A DNA stretch of 64,000 nucleotides. Source: Komarekiella delphini-convector SJRDD-AB1. Its GTDB lineage: Bacteria > Cyanobacteriota > Cyanobacteriia > Cyanobacteriales > Nostocaceae. Position 1 is the first letter of the stretch, and the number at the start of each line of letters is the position of its first letter. Below the pieces are notes generated by a model, which was given only the letters and a program-made list of their open reading frames with translations, was not told the origin of the DNA and did not search any database. A program made the translations under genes and the position numbers. Of the stretch, positions 54,833 through 63,488 are shown one piece after another. Location of the stretch: NCBI RefSeq assembly GCF_014831675.1, contig NZ_VJXY01000001.1:55324-119323 (forward strand). The letters run 5' to 3'.

Positions 54833-57800
54833 TTAGTCTGCTTGAGCAGTGAGGTAATCTGAACTCAAACGCCATTCTTCAAGTAGTTGCGCTCGATTTT
54901 GGCTGAGATTTACATGGCTGCGCTCATTTGGATAAGGCGCAGTGTCACCTTTAATGCCAGCCCAAAGTACGCGGTTGAATTTATCAGCATCAAGCTTATC
55001 TTCGACTTCAAAGTAAAAGTCTTTGGTTGCTTGCGCCCACCACTGTTTGTTATGCAGGGAAGGAACAATCGCGCTCTTTTCTACATTCTTGTCTTGACAA
55101 GCTGGCACTAGTTTAGGATCTACAGGTTCAGCACACAAGTTACCTGGTACAACAGCTGTGTAAGGAGTAAAATCCGGTTCTCTAGTGAAGGCATCCGACA
55201 TTGGTTTAGCATTGGCATCATTCATTCCCAAGTAGCCAATGTTTAACAGATCCTCCATCGTCCGCAGCACGCTGACAGTATTGTAGTTGGTGCTAACAAC
55301 GGCATTTCGCTTGGTGTAAGGCGAAATGATATAAGCTATAGAACGATGACTGTCTACATGGTCAGGGCCGTTCTGACAATCGTCTTCCAGCACAACGATC
55401 GCAGTCTCTTTCCATAGAGGAGATTTGGAGATTTTTTCCACTAGCAAGCCGACGGCATAATCATTATCAGCCATTTGCAGTGGGGCAGTATTCAAACCAG
55501 CTAGAGCATTGCTGAAATCACCAAAGTGGTCGTGAGGCAGACGTACCAGCGACAAGTTAGGCAGTTCATTCCTCGCCAGATAGCTATCGATGTCGCGTTC
55601 CCACTCATTATATAGATAAATGTCCGGTTCCTTCTGGTCATATCCCCGGAAATAGATGTCAGTTTTATCTGACAGCACAGTTTTAGCAGCTACAGCTTGA
55701 GGAATATTATCGGCAGCAGGATTTGCAGAGATAGGGATGTAAAGTGGATTGTTGGGATCGGGTTGTGTGGGATCTTCTTGAGCTGTGCCGTAATTGCCAT
55801 CAACGTAGAAACCGTAATTACGTACAGTCTTACCAGCACGCAATGCTGCATCCCAAAGATAGCCACCAATTGTATTTGATGTTAATTCACCATCGCCTGC
55901 GGGGGCGTTCACATCTATGTTTCCAGGCAAAATAGCAGATTGACCAGAAGGATCTAAAACTCCCGTGACGCGTGTATTGAATTGAGAAGGATTAGAGGAA
56001 GTTTGCGGTAAAACAATGTTGATGTTACGGTTAGTCCCTTCGTAGTCGTAAGTCAAACCGCTAAACCCAGCGTTGCCATAAAGTACTGACTGAGTTTTCT
56101 CAGTATAATCAGTTGTGCGTCCATAAGTAGACCAGTTCCAGCCCACACCACTTGACTCACCAGAATCGTAGAAGTTATCGAAAGTTACAAAGTCAAGAGC
56201 TAACTTGTGATGATTGGGTGACACGGGTTGGGGAAATAAAGCCAGGGCAGGGTCGCCGTTGCCAACAGGTAAATCACCGAGTACCTGGTCGTATGTGCGA
56301 TTTTCTTTCAACACGTAGATAACGTGCTTTATCTTGCCTTGCAAAAACTTCATTGTCCGGTCAGGGCGACGATTGAAGAAACCGTTGTTCTTGTCTACCT
56401 GCTCTGAAAGCATAGCCAACGTCCCACTCTTGGGAACCGGAATAATGGAGATTCCAGCTTTTTCCAAAGCCCAGTTGTACTCGTTTCTAAAAGTGGTATT
56501 ACGTGCTAATCCCGCCTCTGTTGTCCGGTTATTTGAAGGGTTGGGGCCAGAATTGCTCTTGGCATTGACAACGTATAGCTTTTGACCATCTCGGCTAACG
56601 CTGACAGAATTGGGATACCAGCCGGTGGGAATACGTCCAGTCACTTTACCAGGTTGCAAGTCTACAACAGCAACAGCATTCTCACCGCCAAGAGTAGCGT
56701 AAAGCGTGTGTTCATCTGGACTCAGAGCCAATGAGTTAGGATTTGCTCCTTTGTATCTATCACTTGCTCGAGACAGAGAGATAGTCTGGACGACGCTGTT
56801 GTTATTGGTATCGATGACTGAAATCGAGTCACTATTACCATTAGCTACATACAGTCGGTTTTGGTCGGTTGAGAGCAGTACCTTGTTGGGTTGGCTACCC
56901 ACGGGGACACGGGTAATTTCCCCAGAAGTAATGTCAACAGCCAGGACTTCATTATCGCGCTGACTACTAATGAAGGCTTTAGTCGCTGCACCACTGTTGG
57001 TATTCTTAAGGGCGACATCAAAAGGGAATTCTCCTGTTGCTTCTTTACCGCCTGGTACGAAAAATTTAATTTCCTTGACTACTTGACGGTTAGTAGTATT
57101 CACAATTGAGATTGAGTCATTCTCAAAATTAGCAGCTACTAAAGTATTGCCATCTTTACTAACAGCAAGACCAGCTACAACTGCTCCTGTGGCAACATTC
57201 TTAGCTGGTGTGTCTTTCAACAAGCCCCCATCATAATCAGGGAAAGGTGCGTTTTGATTAGAGTTGTGACCTAGCAGAATAAAGGGGGCTTCTGGTAGAT
57301 ATTTGTCACCATTTAAGGCATAGATATAAACGCGATCGTCTATTCCACCTGATACATAGAAGCGTTTACCATCTTTTGCCCAAGCTAAACCATTGTATGT
57401 ATTGGGAATATTGAGTTGCTGCCGTTTAACTAACTTACCGTTGCTGACATCATAAACAAAAACCCATTCGGCTTTTCGGGTTGTCTCACTACTTGGTTTG
57501 CCAGTTAACGGGTCTAGCACAGGATAAGTGAGATCAGCGCCAGTATTTTGATCTTTGAAATTTTGATTGTAACCACTAGTCAGCACCAGTAGAGTTTTAC
57601 CATCGGAACTGAGGGTTGTGGTTACGGCTTCGGCTGCATCAGCATTATTATCTGCACGCAAACCAGTTGCCAAAGGTGCAAAAGTCGAGCCTGGTGCTGC
57701 TGCGGGTGTAATTATCTGACCTGTGGGTAGTAATGCCCCACCTTCAGGAAGTTCGCCAACCGGGCTAGTAGCAAGCACAGCGCTAACTACCTGGATACCG

Positions 57801-57868
57801 CTTACTACTATTACTGCTGCTACCAGCAGGCTAAGTAAGAGATATCGCTTACGCTTGAAATTTAGCAT
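54833..57868 (-). CDS. YVTN beta-propeller / phosphoesterase fusion protein
   Basis: A signal anchor (LLLSLLVAAVIVVSGIQVVS) precedes a seven-blade YVTN-type propeller (about residues 60-480) with repeats such as NKVLLSTDQNRLYVANGNSD and NPSLALSPDEHTLYAT-like blocks. The second half (about 520-960) is an arylsulfatase/phosphoesterase domain: VIYVLKENRTYDQVLGDL, FYDSGESSGVGWNWS and VVLEDDCQNGPDHVDSHRS. Of 1011 residues in all, it should act outside the cell or in the periplasm on phosphate esters. It is the largest gene in the right half of the window. No obvious operon partner is next to it. Confidence 0.88.
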   Translation of the reverse strand: MLNFKRKRYLLLSLLVAAVIVVSGIQVVSAVLATSPVGELPEGGALLPTGQIITPAAAPGSTFAPLATGLRADNNADAAEAVTTTLSSDGKTLLVLTSGYNQNFKDQNTGADLTYPVLDPLTGKPSSETTRKAEWVFVYDVSNGKLVKRQQLNIPNTYNGLAWAKDGKRFYVSGGIDDRVYIYALNGDKYLPEAPFILLGHNSNQNAPFPDYDGGLLKDTPAKNVATGAVVAGLAVSKDGNTLVAANFENDSISIVNTTNRQVVKEIKFFVPGGKEATGEFPFDVALKNTNSGAATKAFISSQRDNEVLAVDITSGEITRVPVGSQPNKVLLSTDQNRLYVANGNSDSISVIDTNNNSVVQTISLSRASDRYKGANPNSLALSPDEHTLYATLGGENAVAVVDLQPGKVTGRIPTGWYPNSVSVSRDGQKLYVVNAKSNSGPNPSNNRTTEAGLARNTTFRNEYNWALEKAGISIIPVPKSGTLAMLSEQVDKNNGFFNRRPDRTMKFLQGKIKHVIYVLKENRTYDQVLGDLPVGNGDPALALFPQPVSPNHHKLALDFVTFDNFYDSGESSGVGWNWSTYGRTTDYTEKTQSVLYGNAGFSGLTYDYEGTNRNINIVLPQTSSNPSQFNTRVTGVLDPSGQSAILPGNIDVNAPAGDGELTSNTIGGYLWDAALRAGKTVRNYGFYVDGNYGTAQEDPTQPDPNNPLYIPISANPAADNIPQAVAAKTVLSDKTDIYFRGYDQKEPDIYLYNEWERDIDSYLARNELPNLSLVRLPHDHFGDFSNALAGLNTAPLQMADNDYAVGLLVEKISKSPLWKETAIVVLEDDCQNGPDHVDSHRSIAYIISPYTKRNAVVSTNYNTVSVLRTMEDLLNIGYLGMNDANAKPMSDAFTREPDFTPYTAVVPGNLCAEPVDPKLVPACQDKNVEKSAIVPSLHNKQWWAQATKDFYFEVEDKLDADKFNRVLWAGIKGDTAPYPNERSHVNLSQNRAQLLEEWRLSSDYLTAQAD

Positions 57869-57970
57869 TTGCTGTTCTCAAACATTCAATTTATTGCCTA
57901 CGAAGCCGATAATCCTATTTTTGGGTTAAGGAAAAGGTAAGGTGAGGTTACTTTAAAATTCACATATTTA

Positions 57971-58290
57971 GTCAAAGCAATGATCATGCGATCGCCCACC
58001 TTCATGCTCTCTAGTTCATCAAGCACCTGTGTTGCAGCCTGACGGATACAAATGATAGCGATCATATATGCTAACTGAACTAACAATTCATATTTAATTA
58101 GTAAAAAAGCATATTACTTTCTCAAAAATTCATATTTAATTAGCCTCAAGGTATATTGCTTTCTCAAAATGCCTATTTCCTTTCTCAAAATGGCATTCGA
58201 CCTACTCCTTTTGGCGTTTTCCGCAAGCATTTAGGCATTTGACTGACTCAAAATGGCGTTTGACTTACTCATTCTGGTATTTTCTGCAAG
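57971..58290. repeat. Diverged repeat block, copy 1
   Basis: It starts GTCAAAGCAATGATCATGCG and continues with CACCTGTGTTGCAGCC. Tandem units of about 42 bases (TTCATATTTAATTAG, then GCATATTACTTTCTC) and a 60-base TTTGGCGTTTTCCGCAAGC unit follow. The same order of elements returns at 59795-60050. The blocks flank the coiled-coil gene and the Crp-family gene. Confidence 0.7.
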
Positions 58291-58491
58291 CATTTAGGCA
58301 TTTGACCTACTTAATTCAATAAGCAAACAGGTATATTGCTTTTTCATTTGAGAATCCATTTCCTTGTTCAGTCGGAGCAGGTTTTGATGAAAGCCAAATA
58401 CTTATACGCTTAATGTACGAAACCGTGCAGACTTTTGAAATCGGTTTTAGCTCAAATAGACGTATAAAACGGATCAAAAGGAGCCTTAAAG

Positions 58492-58719
58492 ATGATTTAT
58501 GACTCTATACCTAGTTATAAATTTGAGCAATTTTGTCAATGGCAAGAGCAACGTTGCCAATGGCAAGAACAACTTTACCAATTGCGAGAACAACGTCGCA
58601 AATTTCAAGAACAACGTCGCAAACGGCAAGAACAACTTTACCAATTGCGAGAACAACGTCGCAAATTGCAAGAGCAATGTTTTAAATTGGGTAATTGCGA
58701 TTTTGGCTTTGCTGATTAA
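58492..58719 (+). CDS. Small coiled-coil protein built of 7-residue repeats
   Basis: AAGGAG lies 8 bases before the ATG. The 75-residue product has seven repeats of seven residues from residue 16: QWQEQRC, QWQEQLY, QLREQRR, KFQEQRR, KRQEQLY, QLREQRR, KLQEQCF, then a short tail LGNCDFGFAD. It should form a long Gln/Arg/Glu-rich helix able to pair as a coiled coil. The DNA repeat is 21 bases, so two other frames also stay open through the array. No family was recognised. The good ribosome site and codon-aligned repeats favour this frame. Next to it is a Crp regulator on the other strand. Confidence 0.55.
   Translation: MIYDSIPSYKFEQFCQWQEQRCQWQEQLYQLREQRRKFQEQRRKRQEQLYQLREQRRKLQEQCFKLGNCDFGFAD
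58537..58683. repeat. 21-bp tandem repeat, seven units
   Basis: Units such as CAATGGCAAGAGCAACGTTGC repeat contiguously seven times with small changes. The first unit starts at 58537 and the last ends at 58683. The unit is three heptanucleotides long. There are no spacers, so it is not a CRISPR array. Confidence 0.9.
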
Positions 58720-58991
58720 GAGTATGAATTTAGTTCTCACGCAAAGGCGAGCCAGTGCGTTGCAAAGAGAAGTCAGACCCGCATAGCGATAGCGGAACTT
58801 CGGAGGGTTCCACCCGTTGAAGCAACTAGCGTCGCATAGACGCAAAGGTAAAAGTTTTAAACACTCGATTTTAGGATTTCATACATCAATTCAGCAACGC
58901 CGTGATTTTTGATATCAATTAGGTTTTAACCACATCAGGCGGCTGTTTCAATACCCCACCCGGTTAGCAAAAGCTAGAAGGGCTTTATTCG

Positions 58992-59699
58992 TTATCTCTC
59001 TAGCTTAAACTTTAATAGGCGATCGTATTCGTTTTTGATTACCCGATAACACTCGCAGGAGGTCTCTTCCAGCCCTTGCTGATCAATAGCTATGATTTTC
59101 TTTCGGCTGCATTGAATAAAACCTTTTTTTTGCAAGTAATTGGCGGTCTCGGTGACGCCAGCGCGGCGCACGCCTAACATATGGGAGAGAAATTCATGCG
59201 ACAGCAACAGTTCATCTGAGTTGAGACGATCCCTGGATTCGAGCAACCAGCGACACATGCGTTGTTCTATAGTATGAAGGCGGTTGCAGGCAACGTTCTG
59301 CGAGATTTGCGCGATATAGGCCTGCGTGTATTTTAGCATCACATCTCGCAGCGGCTTATTGGTGTCAAACTCGTGGAGCAACGACTCTGCTTTCATTCGT
59401 ATCGCTTTACCGGGAACCTGGACAATATACGTAGTCTGCGTTGCCTCGCTCCCGCCCATGAAGGCGTTGATACCTACTATCTCGCGGTTTCCGACCACTC
59501 CGGCTTCAACCGTGATGCCGTCGTTCGTCGTGATGGTGACTGAGATCAGACAGGTGAGAGGAAAGTAGACATCTTTAATAGTTTCGCCGGGTTGATTGAG
59601 TATCTCACCGTATGAAAGCGATACCTGCTCCATATTGTTTTTGAGCTGTGCGTACACTTCGCAGGGCAGGACGGCAAGCAGAAGGTTTTCCATAATCAT
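58992..59699 (-). CDS. Crp/Fnr-family transcriptional regulator
   Basis: This 235-residue protein has a cyclic-nucleotide-like sensor domain (about 10-120; CLISVTITTNDGITVEAGVV) and a winged helix with LLLSHEFLSHMLGVRRAGVT then ETANYLQKKG, the recognition helix. Sensor residues for cAMP are not clearly conserved, so the signal is unknown. ATG at 59699 or 59693 is possible and no ribosome site is seen. It is flanked on both sides by copies of the same diverged repeat, together with the coiled-coil gene. Many cyanobacterial members with this start (ENLLLAVLPCEVYAQL) have unknown targets. Confidence 0.88.
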   Translation of the reverse strand: MIMENLLLAVLPCEVYAQLKNNMEQVSLSYGEILNQPGETIKDVYFPLTCLISVTITTNDGITVEAGVVGNREIVGINAFMGGSEATQTTYIVQVPGKAIRMKAESLLHEFDTNKPLRDVMLKYTQAYIAQISQNVACNRLHTIEQRMCRWLLESRDRLNSDELLLSHEFLSHMLGVRRAGVTETANYLQKKGFIQCSRKKIIAIDQQGLEETSCECYRVIKNEYDRLLKFKLER

Positions 59700-59794
59700 A
59701 CTTTTGTTAGAGCTTTTTTCTGACCTTTGTTGATGCTCTAACTCCTACGATAAGGTAATGCAGCAAGCAAATATAGCAGGTAATAAAAGCATTA

Positions 59795-60050
59795 GTCAAA
59801 GCAACAATCATGCTCGCCCACATTCATGTCTCGTTAAGCACCTGTATTGCAGCCTAACAGGTAGAAATGATAGCGATTGCCCAAGGGGCACGGCAAAGCC
59901 GATCACATGTTTAGCCAGACTAAAATTCATATTTAATCAGCAAAAAGGCATATTACTTTCTCAAAAACTCATATTTAATCATCAAAAAGGCGTATTGCTT
60001 TCTCAAAATGGTGTTTTCCGCAAGCAAAATGGCATTTGACTTACTCATTT
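59795..60050. repeat. Diverged repeat block, copy 2
   Basis: It starts GTCAAAGCAACAATCATGCTC and has CACCTGTATTGCAGCC, TTCATATTTAATCAGC, and two 42-base units, then the TTTTCCGCAAGC and CATTTGACTTACTC words of copy 1 at 57971-58290. It has the same orientation, 1.82 kb away. The rest of the gap up to 60479 is AT-rich without a gene. Confidence 0.7.
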
Positions 60051-60479
60051 GAGTAATTCACGCATTAATTTTGGTGTATCTTTGAGCCGAAAGCTGGCGA
60101 TCGCGATCGGTTCATTCAGCAAGAATCTTTTAACGCCTTAGTGCTGTCGTCGATTTCATCAACACAATATCAATGGCCAGGCTTATAAGTATAATTTCTA
60201 TTCCTACCATAACCTACTGATTTTTGCAAAATAACCAGTGTTAGAATGTATCAATGCTCTAGCACTTAAAATTTTTACAGAAGTATTACTAAATAATTTT
60301 ATATACTAATTTATACCAATCTTTACTGAAACTTTAAGTTTAAGTAGTAACTTTGTGCTGAAGTATATTTTTCAACTAAAGAATTAAAGCTTTTGTAAAA
60401 AGTGCTTATTTAGGCTTGTCTATTACCTAAATTTTATATTAACTATCAAACATTAAGCATCAAATAAACAGCAAATACC

Positions 60480-61454
60480 ATGATAATGTTAACAATACCA
60501 AAATCAACCAAAGATATTGTAAAGGAAGTACTTAGAAATGTTTATGACAAAGTGCGTCCATCCTATTTTTCAATATTTAATTCTAGGAAATTTACTGTAA
60601 CAATACACAACAATTATAGCGGTTTTTTTGCTCAACTAAATTGGTGTCTTTATATCTTCTCTTTTTGTGAAGACAAAGGTTTAATTCCTGATATTTACCT
60701 GACAGGAGACAATTATTTAGCTCCTGAATTAGGCGAAAATTGGTTTCAATACTTTTTTGAAGTTCCTGAGTTGGTTGGAGACAAGAATATATATAGAAAT
60801 TCACAAAATAAATTAATAAAAAGTATCACAATTACGCATATTTTACAATTACTTTTGCCAAGTGAACACTTTGATAAAATGACTGTATTATATGCATCAA
60901 ATCTTATGAAAAAATATATGCATATTAACCAACATATACAGACAAAAGTAAATACATACTTCCAAAAATATTTTCAGAGCAAGTTTGTACTGGGGATACA
61001 TTATAGGGGTACTGATAAAATAGTTGAGTCTCCTAGAGTTTCTTGGGAATATGTTAAGAAAGTAGTAAATAATTATCTAAAGAAACATCCTAAAGTAGAT
61101 TGTCTTTTTGTAGCCAGTGATGAAGGTGATTTTATTGATTATATAAAAAATGAATTTCAATGTATACCAGTTTTTAACCATGAAGATCAGCTAAAAGCAA
61201 TTAACAATCAAGCTTTTCATCACATCAATTTAGGTAGAGATAATTTTAAAAAAGGTGAAGAAGCGCTGATCAACGCTCTGTTACTGTCTCGATGCAACGT
61301 ATTAATCAGAACAAGTTCATTTTTGTCAGGATGGGCATCCATTTTTAACCCAGACTTACCAATAATTTTGTTAAACAGTCCAAATAAAGATACACTTTGG
61401 TTCCCAGACAAAGAATTGATTTCAAAATCTATGAACCAATATCTTATCGAATAG
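60480..61454 (+). CDS. Fucosyltransferase-like (NodZ/GT23-type) protein
   Basis: The GDP-fucose-binding motif HYRGTDKIVE sits near residue 173, followed by CLFVASDEGDFIDYI near 215 and LLSRCNVLIRTSSFLSGW near 275, a set typical of the alpha-1,6/O-fucosyltransferase superfamily. It has 324 residues and no signal or membrane segment. Base composition is strongly AT-rich, with many Lys/Asn/Ile codons, unlike the genes around it, which points to gene transfer. A role in sheath or surface glycan assembly is inferred. It stands alone, without other glycan genes nearby. Confidence 0.75.
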   Translation: MIMLTIPKSTKDIVKEVLRNVYDKVRPSYFSIFNSRKFTVTIHNNYSGFFAQLNWCLYIFSFCEDKGLIPDIYLTGDNYLAPELGENWFQYFFEVPELVGDKNIYRNSQNKLIKSITITHILQLLLPSEHFDKMTVLYASNLMKKYMHINQHIQTKVNTYFQKYFQSKFVLGIHYRGTDKIVESPRVSWEYVKKVVNNYLKKHPKVDCLFVASDEGDFIDYIKNEFQCIPVFNHEDQLKAINNQAFHHINLGRDNFKKGEEALINALLLSRCNVLIRTSSFLSGWASIFNPDLPIILLNSPNKDTLWFPDKELISKSMNQYLIE

Positions 61455-61635
61455 CACGAAGTCAGCCCCTTTGAGGAATTAAGAATTAAGAATTAAAAAT
61501 TAATATCCCTATAAATTTAAGGGTATTAGGCTGTGGACTTAGAAAATTTTGCCAATTATGGGTTTTTCATCTTAGTGTTTTTGTGATGAAAAATTTGACT
61601 TTTGAAACCTAAAATACAGCAAAAAGTCTGTAGCC

Positions 61636-61705
61636 TACTTTCCTACGGAACGCTACGCGAACCCGCAGGGTGCGGAGGCTTCCTCCGCTCAGAACTTTTC
61701 AAGAG
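61636..61705. repeat. Dispersed repeat related to the kinase N-terminal repeat
   Basis: TTTCCTACGGAACGCTACGC and CCCGCAGGGTGCGGAGGC are followed by TTCCTCCGCTCAGAACTTTTC. It shares words with 12282-12360 and with the MITE-like elements. It lies in the 393-bp gap between the fucosyltransferase-like gene and the GNAT gene; no gene is seen in this gap. Confidence 0.6.
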
Positions 61706-61847
61706 AAAGACACTAATAAAAATACATCTTTTTAATTTAGACCTTGAAATGGCTGGTTCTATTCAAATAAAATATTCAAAGCTAGGGTCGTCGGCAACAG
61801 CTGACTAGGAACGTTATGCCAACATTTGAAGAATCAAGAATTAATAG

Positions 61848-62342
61848 ATGATTGAAATTGTTGAAGCAGATCTTAGTATGCCTGCTCATGCGGACGCTGT
61901 GGTTAAATTAATGGATGAGTATGCGCTCGACCCAATGGGTGGTGGTAAAGGTCTGTCTGACTACGTTAAAGCAAATCTTTCAGCAGAGCTTGCAAAAAGA
62001 AAAGCGGCTCATGTCATTCTCGCGCTTGTCGATGCCGAACCCGCAGGGCTTGTTGTCTGCTTAGAAGGATTTTCAACGTTCGCGTGCAAGCCATTACTTA
62101 ATATTCACGATGTCATCGTTGCTTTACCCCACCGTGGTAAAGGCTTGTCCAAACTGCTGCTACAGAAAGCAGAGAAGATCGCGTTAGATTTGGGCTGCTG
62201 CAAGCTCACGCTAGAGGTACTAGAAGGGAACCATGTTGCCCAGTCAGCATATAAGGCGTGCGGATTCAGTGGTTATCAGCTAAATCCCCAGATGGGCAAG
62301 GCATTATTCTGGGAGAAAAAACTAGTAGAGGTGACTAAATAA
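61848..62342 (+). CDS. GNAT-family N-acetyltransferase
   Basis: This 164-residue GNAT protein has the acetyl-CoA loop VALPHRGKGLSKLLLQKAEK near residue 92 and the following motif B region EVLEGNHVAQSAYKACGFSG. The acceptor amine is unknown. The start ATG follows a repeat region; no strong ribosome site is seen. An STRR array separates it from the phosphotransferase gene. Confidence 0.9.
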   Translation: MIEIVEADLSMPAHADAVVKLMDEYALDPMGGGKGLSDYVKANLSAELAKRKAAHVILALVDAEPAGLVVCLEGFSTFACKPLLNIHDVIVALPHRGKGLSKLLLQKAEKIALDLGCCKLTLEVLEGNHVAQSAYKACGFSGYQLNPQMGKALFWEKKLVEVTK

Positions 62343-62346
62343 TTAC

Positions 62347-62379
62347 TAATTCGTAATTCGTAATTCGTAATTCGTAATT
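62347..62379. repeat. Heptamer repeat AATTCGT
   Basis: Four or five AATTCGT units directly follow the GNAT stop codon. Similar to the AATTCAT array at 46340-46379. Confidence 0.8.
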
Positions 62380-62453
62380 AAAGTGGGTACAATCCTGAAC
62401 CATAATTTTTAATTTGGTGGTCTTCAATATGTATACCAAGAGGTTATGCGAAA

Positions 62454-63443
62454 ATGCAGGATAACATCTATGACTACATCGCGAAAGCTGCCCTTGCCCA
62501 ATATGGTATAGCTCAAGGAGAGTGTTGTTTTTTAGCTCATAGTGGAAGCGTAACCTTCTGTATAAAGACACAAACGAAAAAATTTCTTCTCCGTATTCAT
62601 CGACCAATATCTATGCTCTATAGCGATGTGTGGCAAAGACCACAGGTGATTGAGTCAGAACTTTTGTGGCTTGCTGCCTTGCGTAATGACACAGAGATTG
62701 TTGTGCAGGAGCCAGTAAAAAATTTACAAGATAAGTGGGTCACTCAAGTGTTAGCAGATGAAACCGGAGAAGTGTTTTATTGCTCACTGCTGCATTGGAT
62801 TGATGGTGGAAATATCCTCAACGCCCAACGAACTCCACAACAGGCTTACCAACTCGGTTTATTGCTAGCTCGATTGCACCAGCATAGTAGTCAGTGGCAA
62901 CTGCCACAAAACTTTGTTCGCCCAGCCTATGATCAGAATCGGCTGCAAGCAGCATTTGAGGCACTTTATCCAGCAGTATTACAAGAATTGATTTCGGCAG
63001 AAGATTACAAGACCCTCGAAGTAGCGGCTTGCCAAGTTCAAGGGATGATAGAAACACTGGGTCAAGAACAAAATGTCTGGGGGCTGATTCACGCTGACCT
63101 TCATGAAGGCAACTATCTTTTGCACAATGAGGAATTTCGTCCAATCGATTTCGCTCTCTGTGGCTTTGGATACTATCTTTACGATATGGCAAGTTCGCTT
63201 CAATATTTACTTCCCACTGTCAGACCTTCCTTTTTTGAAGGGTATCAAACTATCCGTAAGTTACCTGAACACTACTTACAGATTACAGAAGGTTTCTTTC
63301 TCATGGCGCTGATTGATGTGCTTTCTTTTCATGTGAATAATCCACAAGAGCATCAGGGAATTTCAGAAAGCGTACCGTATATTGTTAAAGAACACGTTCC
63401 TATGTATCTTGAGGGCGAGTCATTTTTGTTTGAGAAATACTAA
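62454..63443 (+). CDS. Phosphotransferase (APH/choline kinase-like)
   Basis: The 329-residue protein has an N-terminal ATP-binding part (SVTFCIKTQTKKFLLRIHRP), the catalytic loop LIHADLHEGNYLLHNEE near 215 and FRPIDFALCGFGYYLYDMAS just after, with the metal-binding Asp. The family phosphorylates small alcohols or amino alcohols. Its substrate is unknown. It follows the GNAT gene on the same strand by about 110 bases. It converges with the LuxR regulator. Confidence 0.85.
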   Translation: MQDNIYDYIAKAALAQYGIAQGECCFLAHSGSVTFCIKTQTKKFLLRIHRPISMLYSDVWQRPQVIESELLWLAALRNDTEIVVQEPVKNLQDKWVTQVLADETGEVFYCSLLHWIDGGNILNAQRTPQQAYQLGLLLARLHQHSSQWQLPQNFVRPAYDQNRLQAAFEALYPAVLQELISAEDYKTLEVAACQVQGMIETLGQEQNVWGLIHADLHEGNYLLHNEEFRPIDFALCGFGYYLYDMASSLQYLLPTVRPSFFEGYQTIRKLPEHYLQITEGFFLMALIDVLSFHVNNPQEHQGISESVPYIVKEHVPMYLEGESFLFEKY

Positions 63444-63488
63444 GGCAGTTGGTGGCTTTTATTGCGTTCAGCAAAAGTTTTGCGATTA

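Noticed and set aside
58537..58683. Tandem array considered as CRISPR
   Set aside because: The units are contiguous with no unique spacers, and no cas gene is nearby. It is a coding tandem repeat.
58499..58786. Second plus-strand frame (Asn-rich) through the same array
   Set aside because: Same reason; its start lacks a ribosome site and lies inside the better frame.
58486..58845. Minus-strand hydrophobic frame through the 21-bp array
   Set aside because: It stays open only because the repeat length is divisible by three; no ribosome site, while the plus-strand frame has AAGGAG.
59758..60039. 93-codon frame with repeated LLSQK peptides
   Set aside because: It is the translation of repeat block 2; the equivalent frame in block 1 is different, so it is not conserved as protein.
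61602..61808. 68-codon frame after the fucosyltransferase-like gene
   Set aside because: Its central part is a dispersed repeat (peptide LSYGTLREPAGCG) and nothing else in it looks like a protein.
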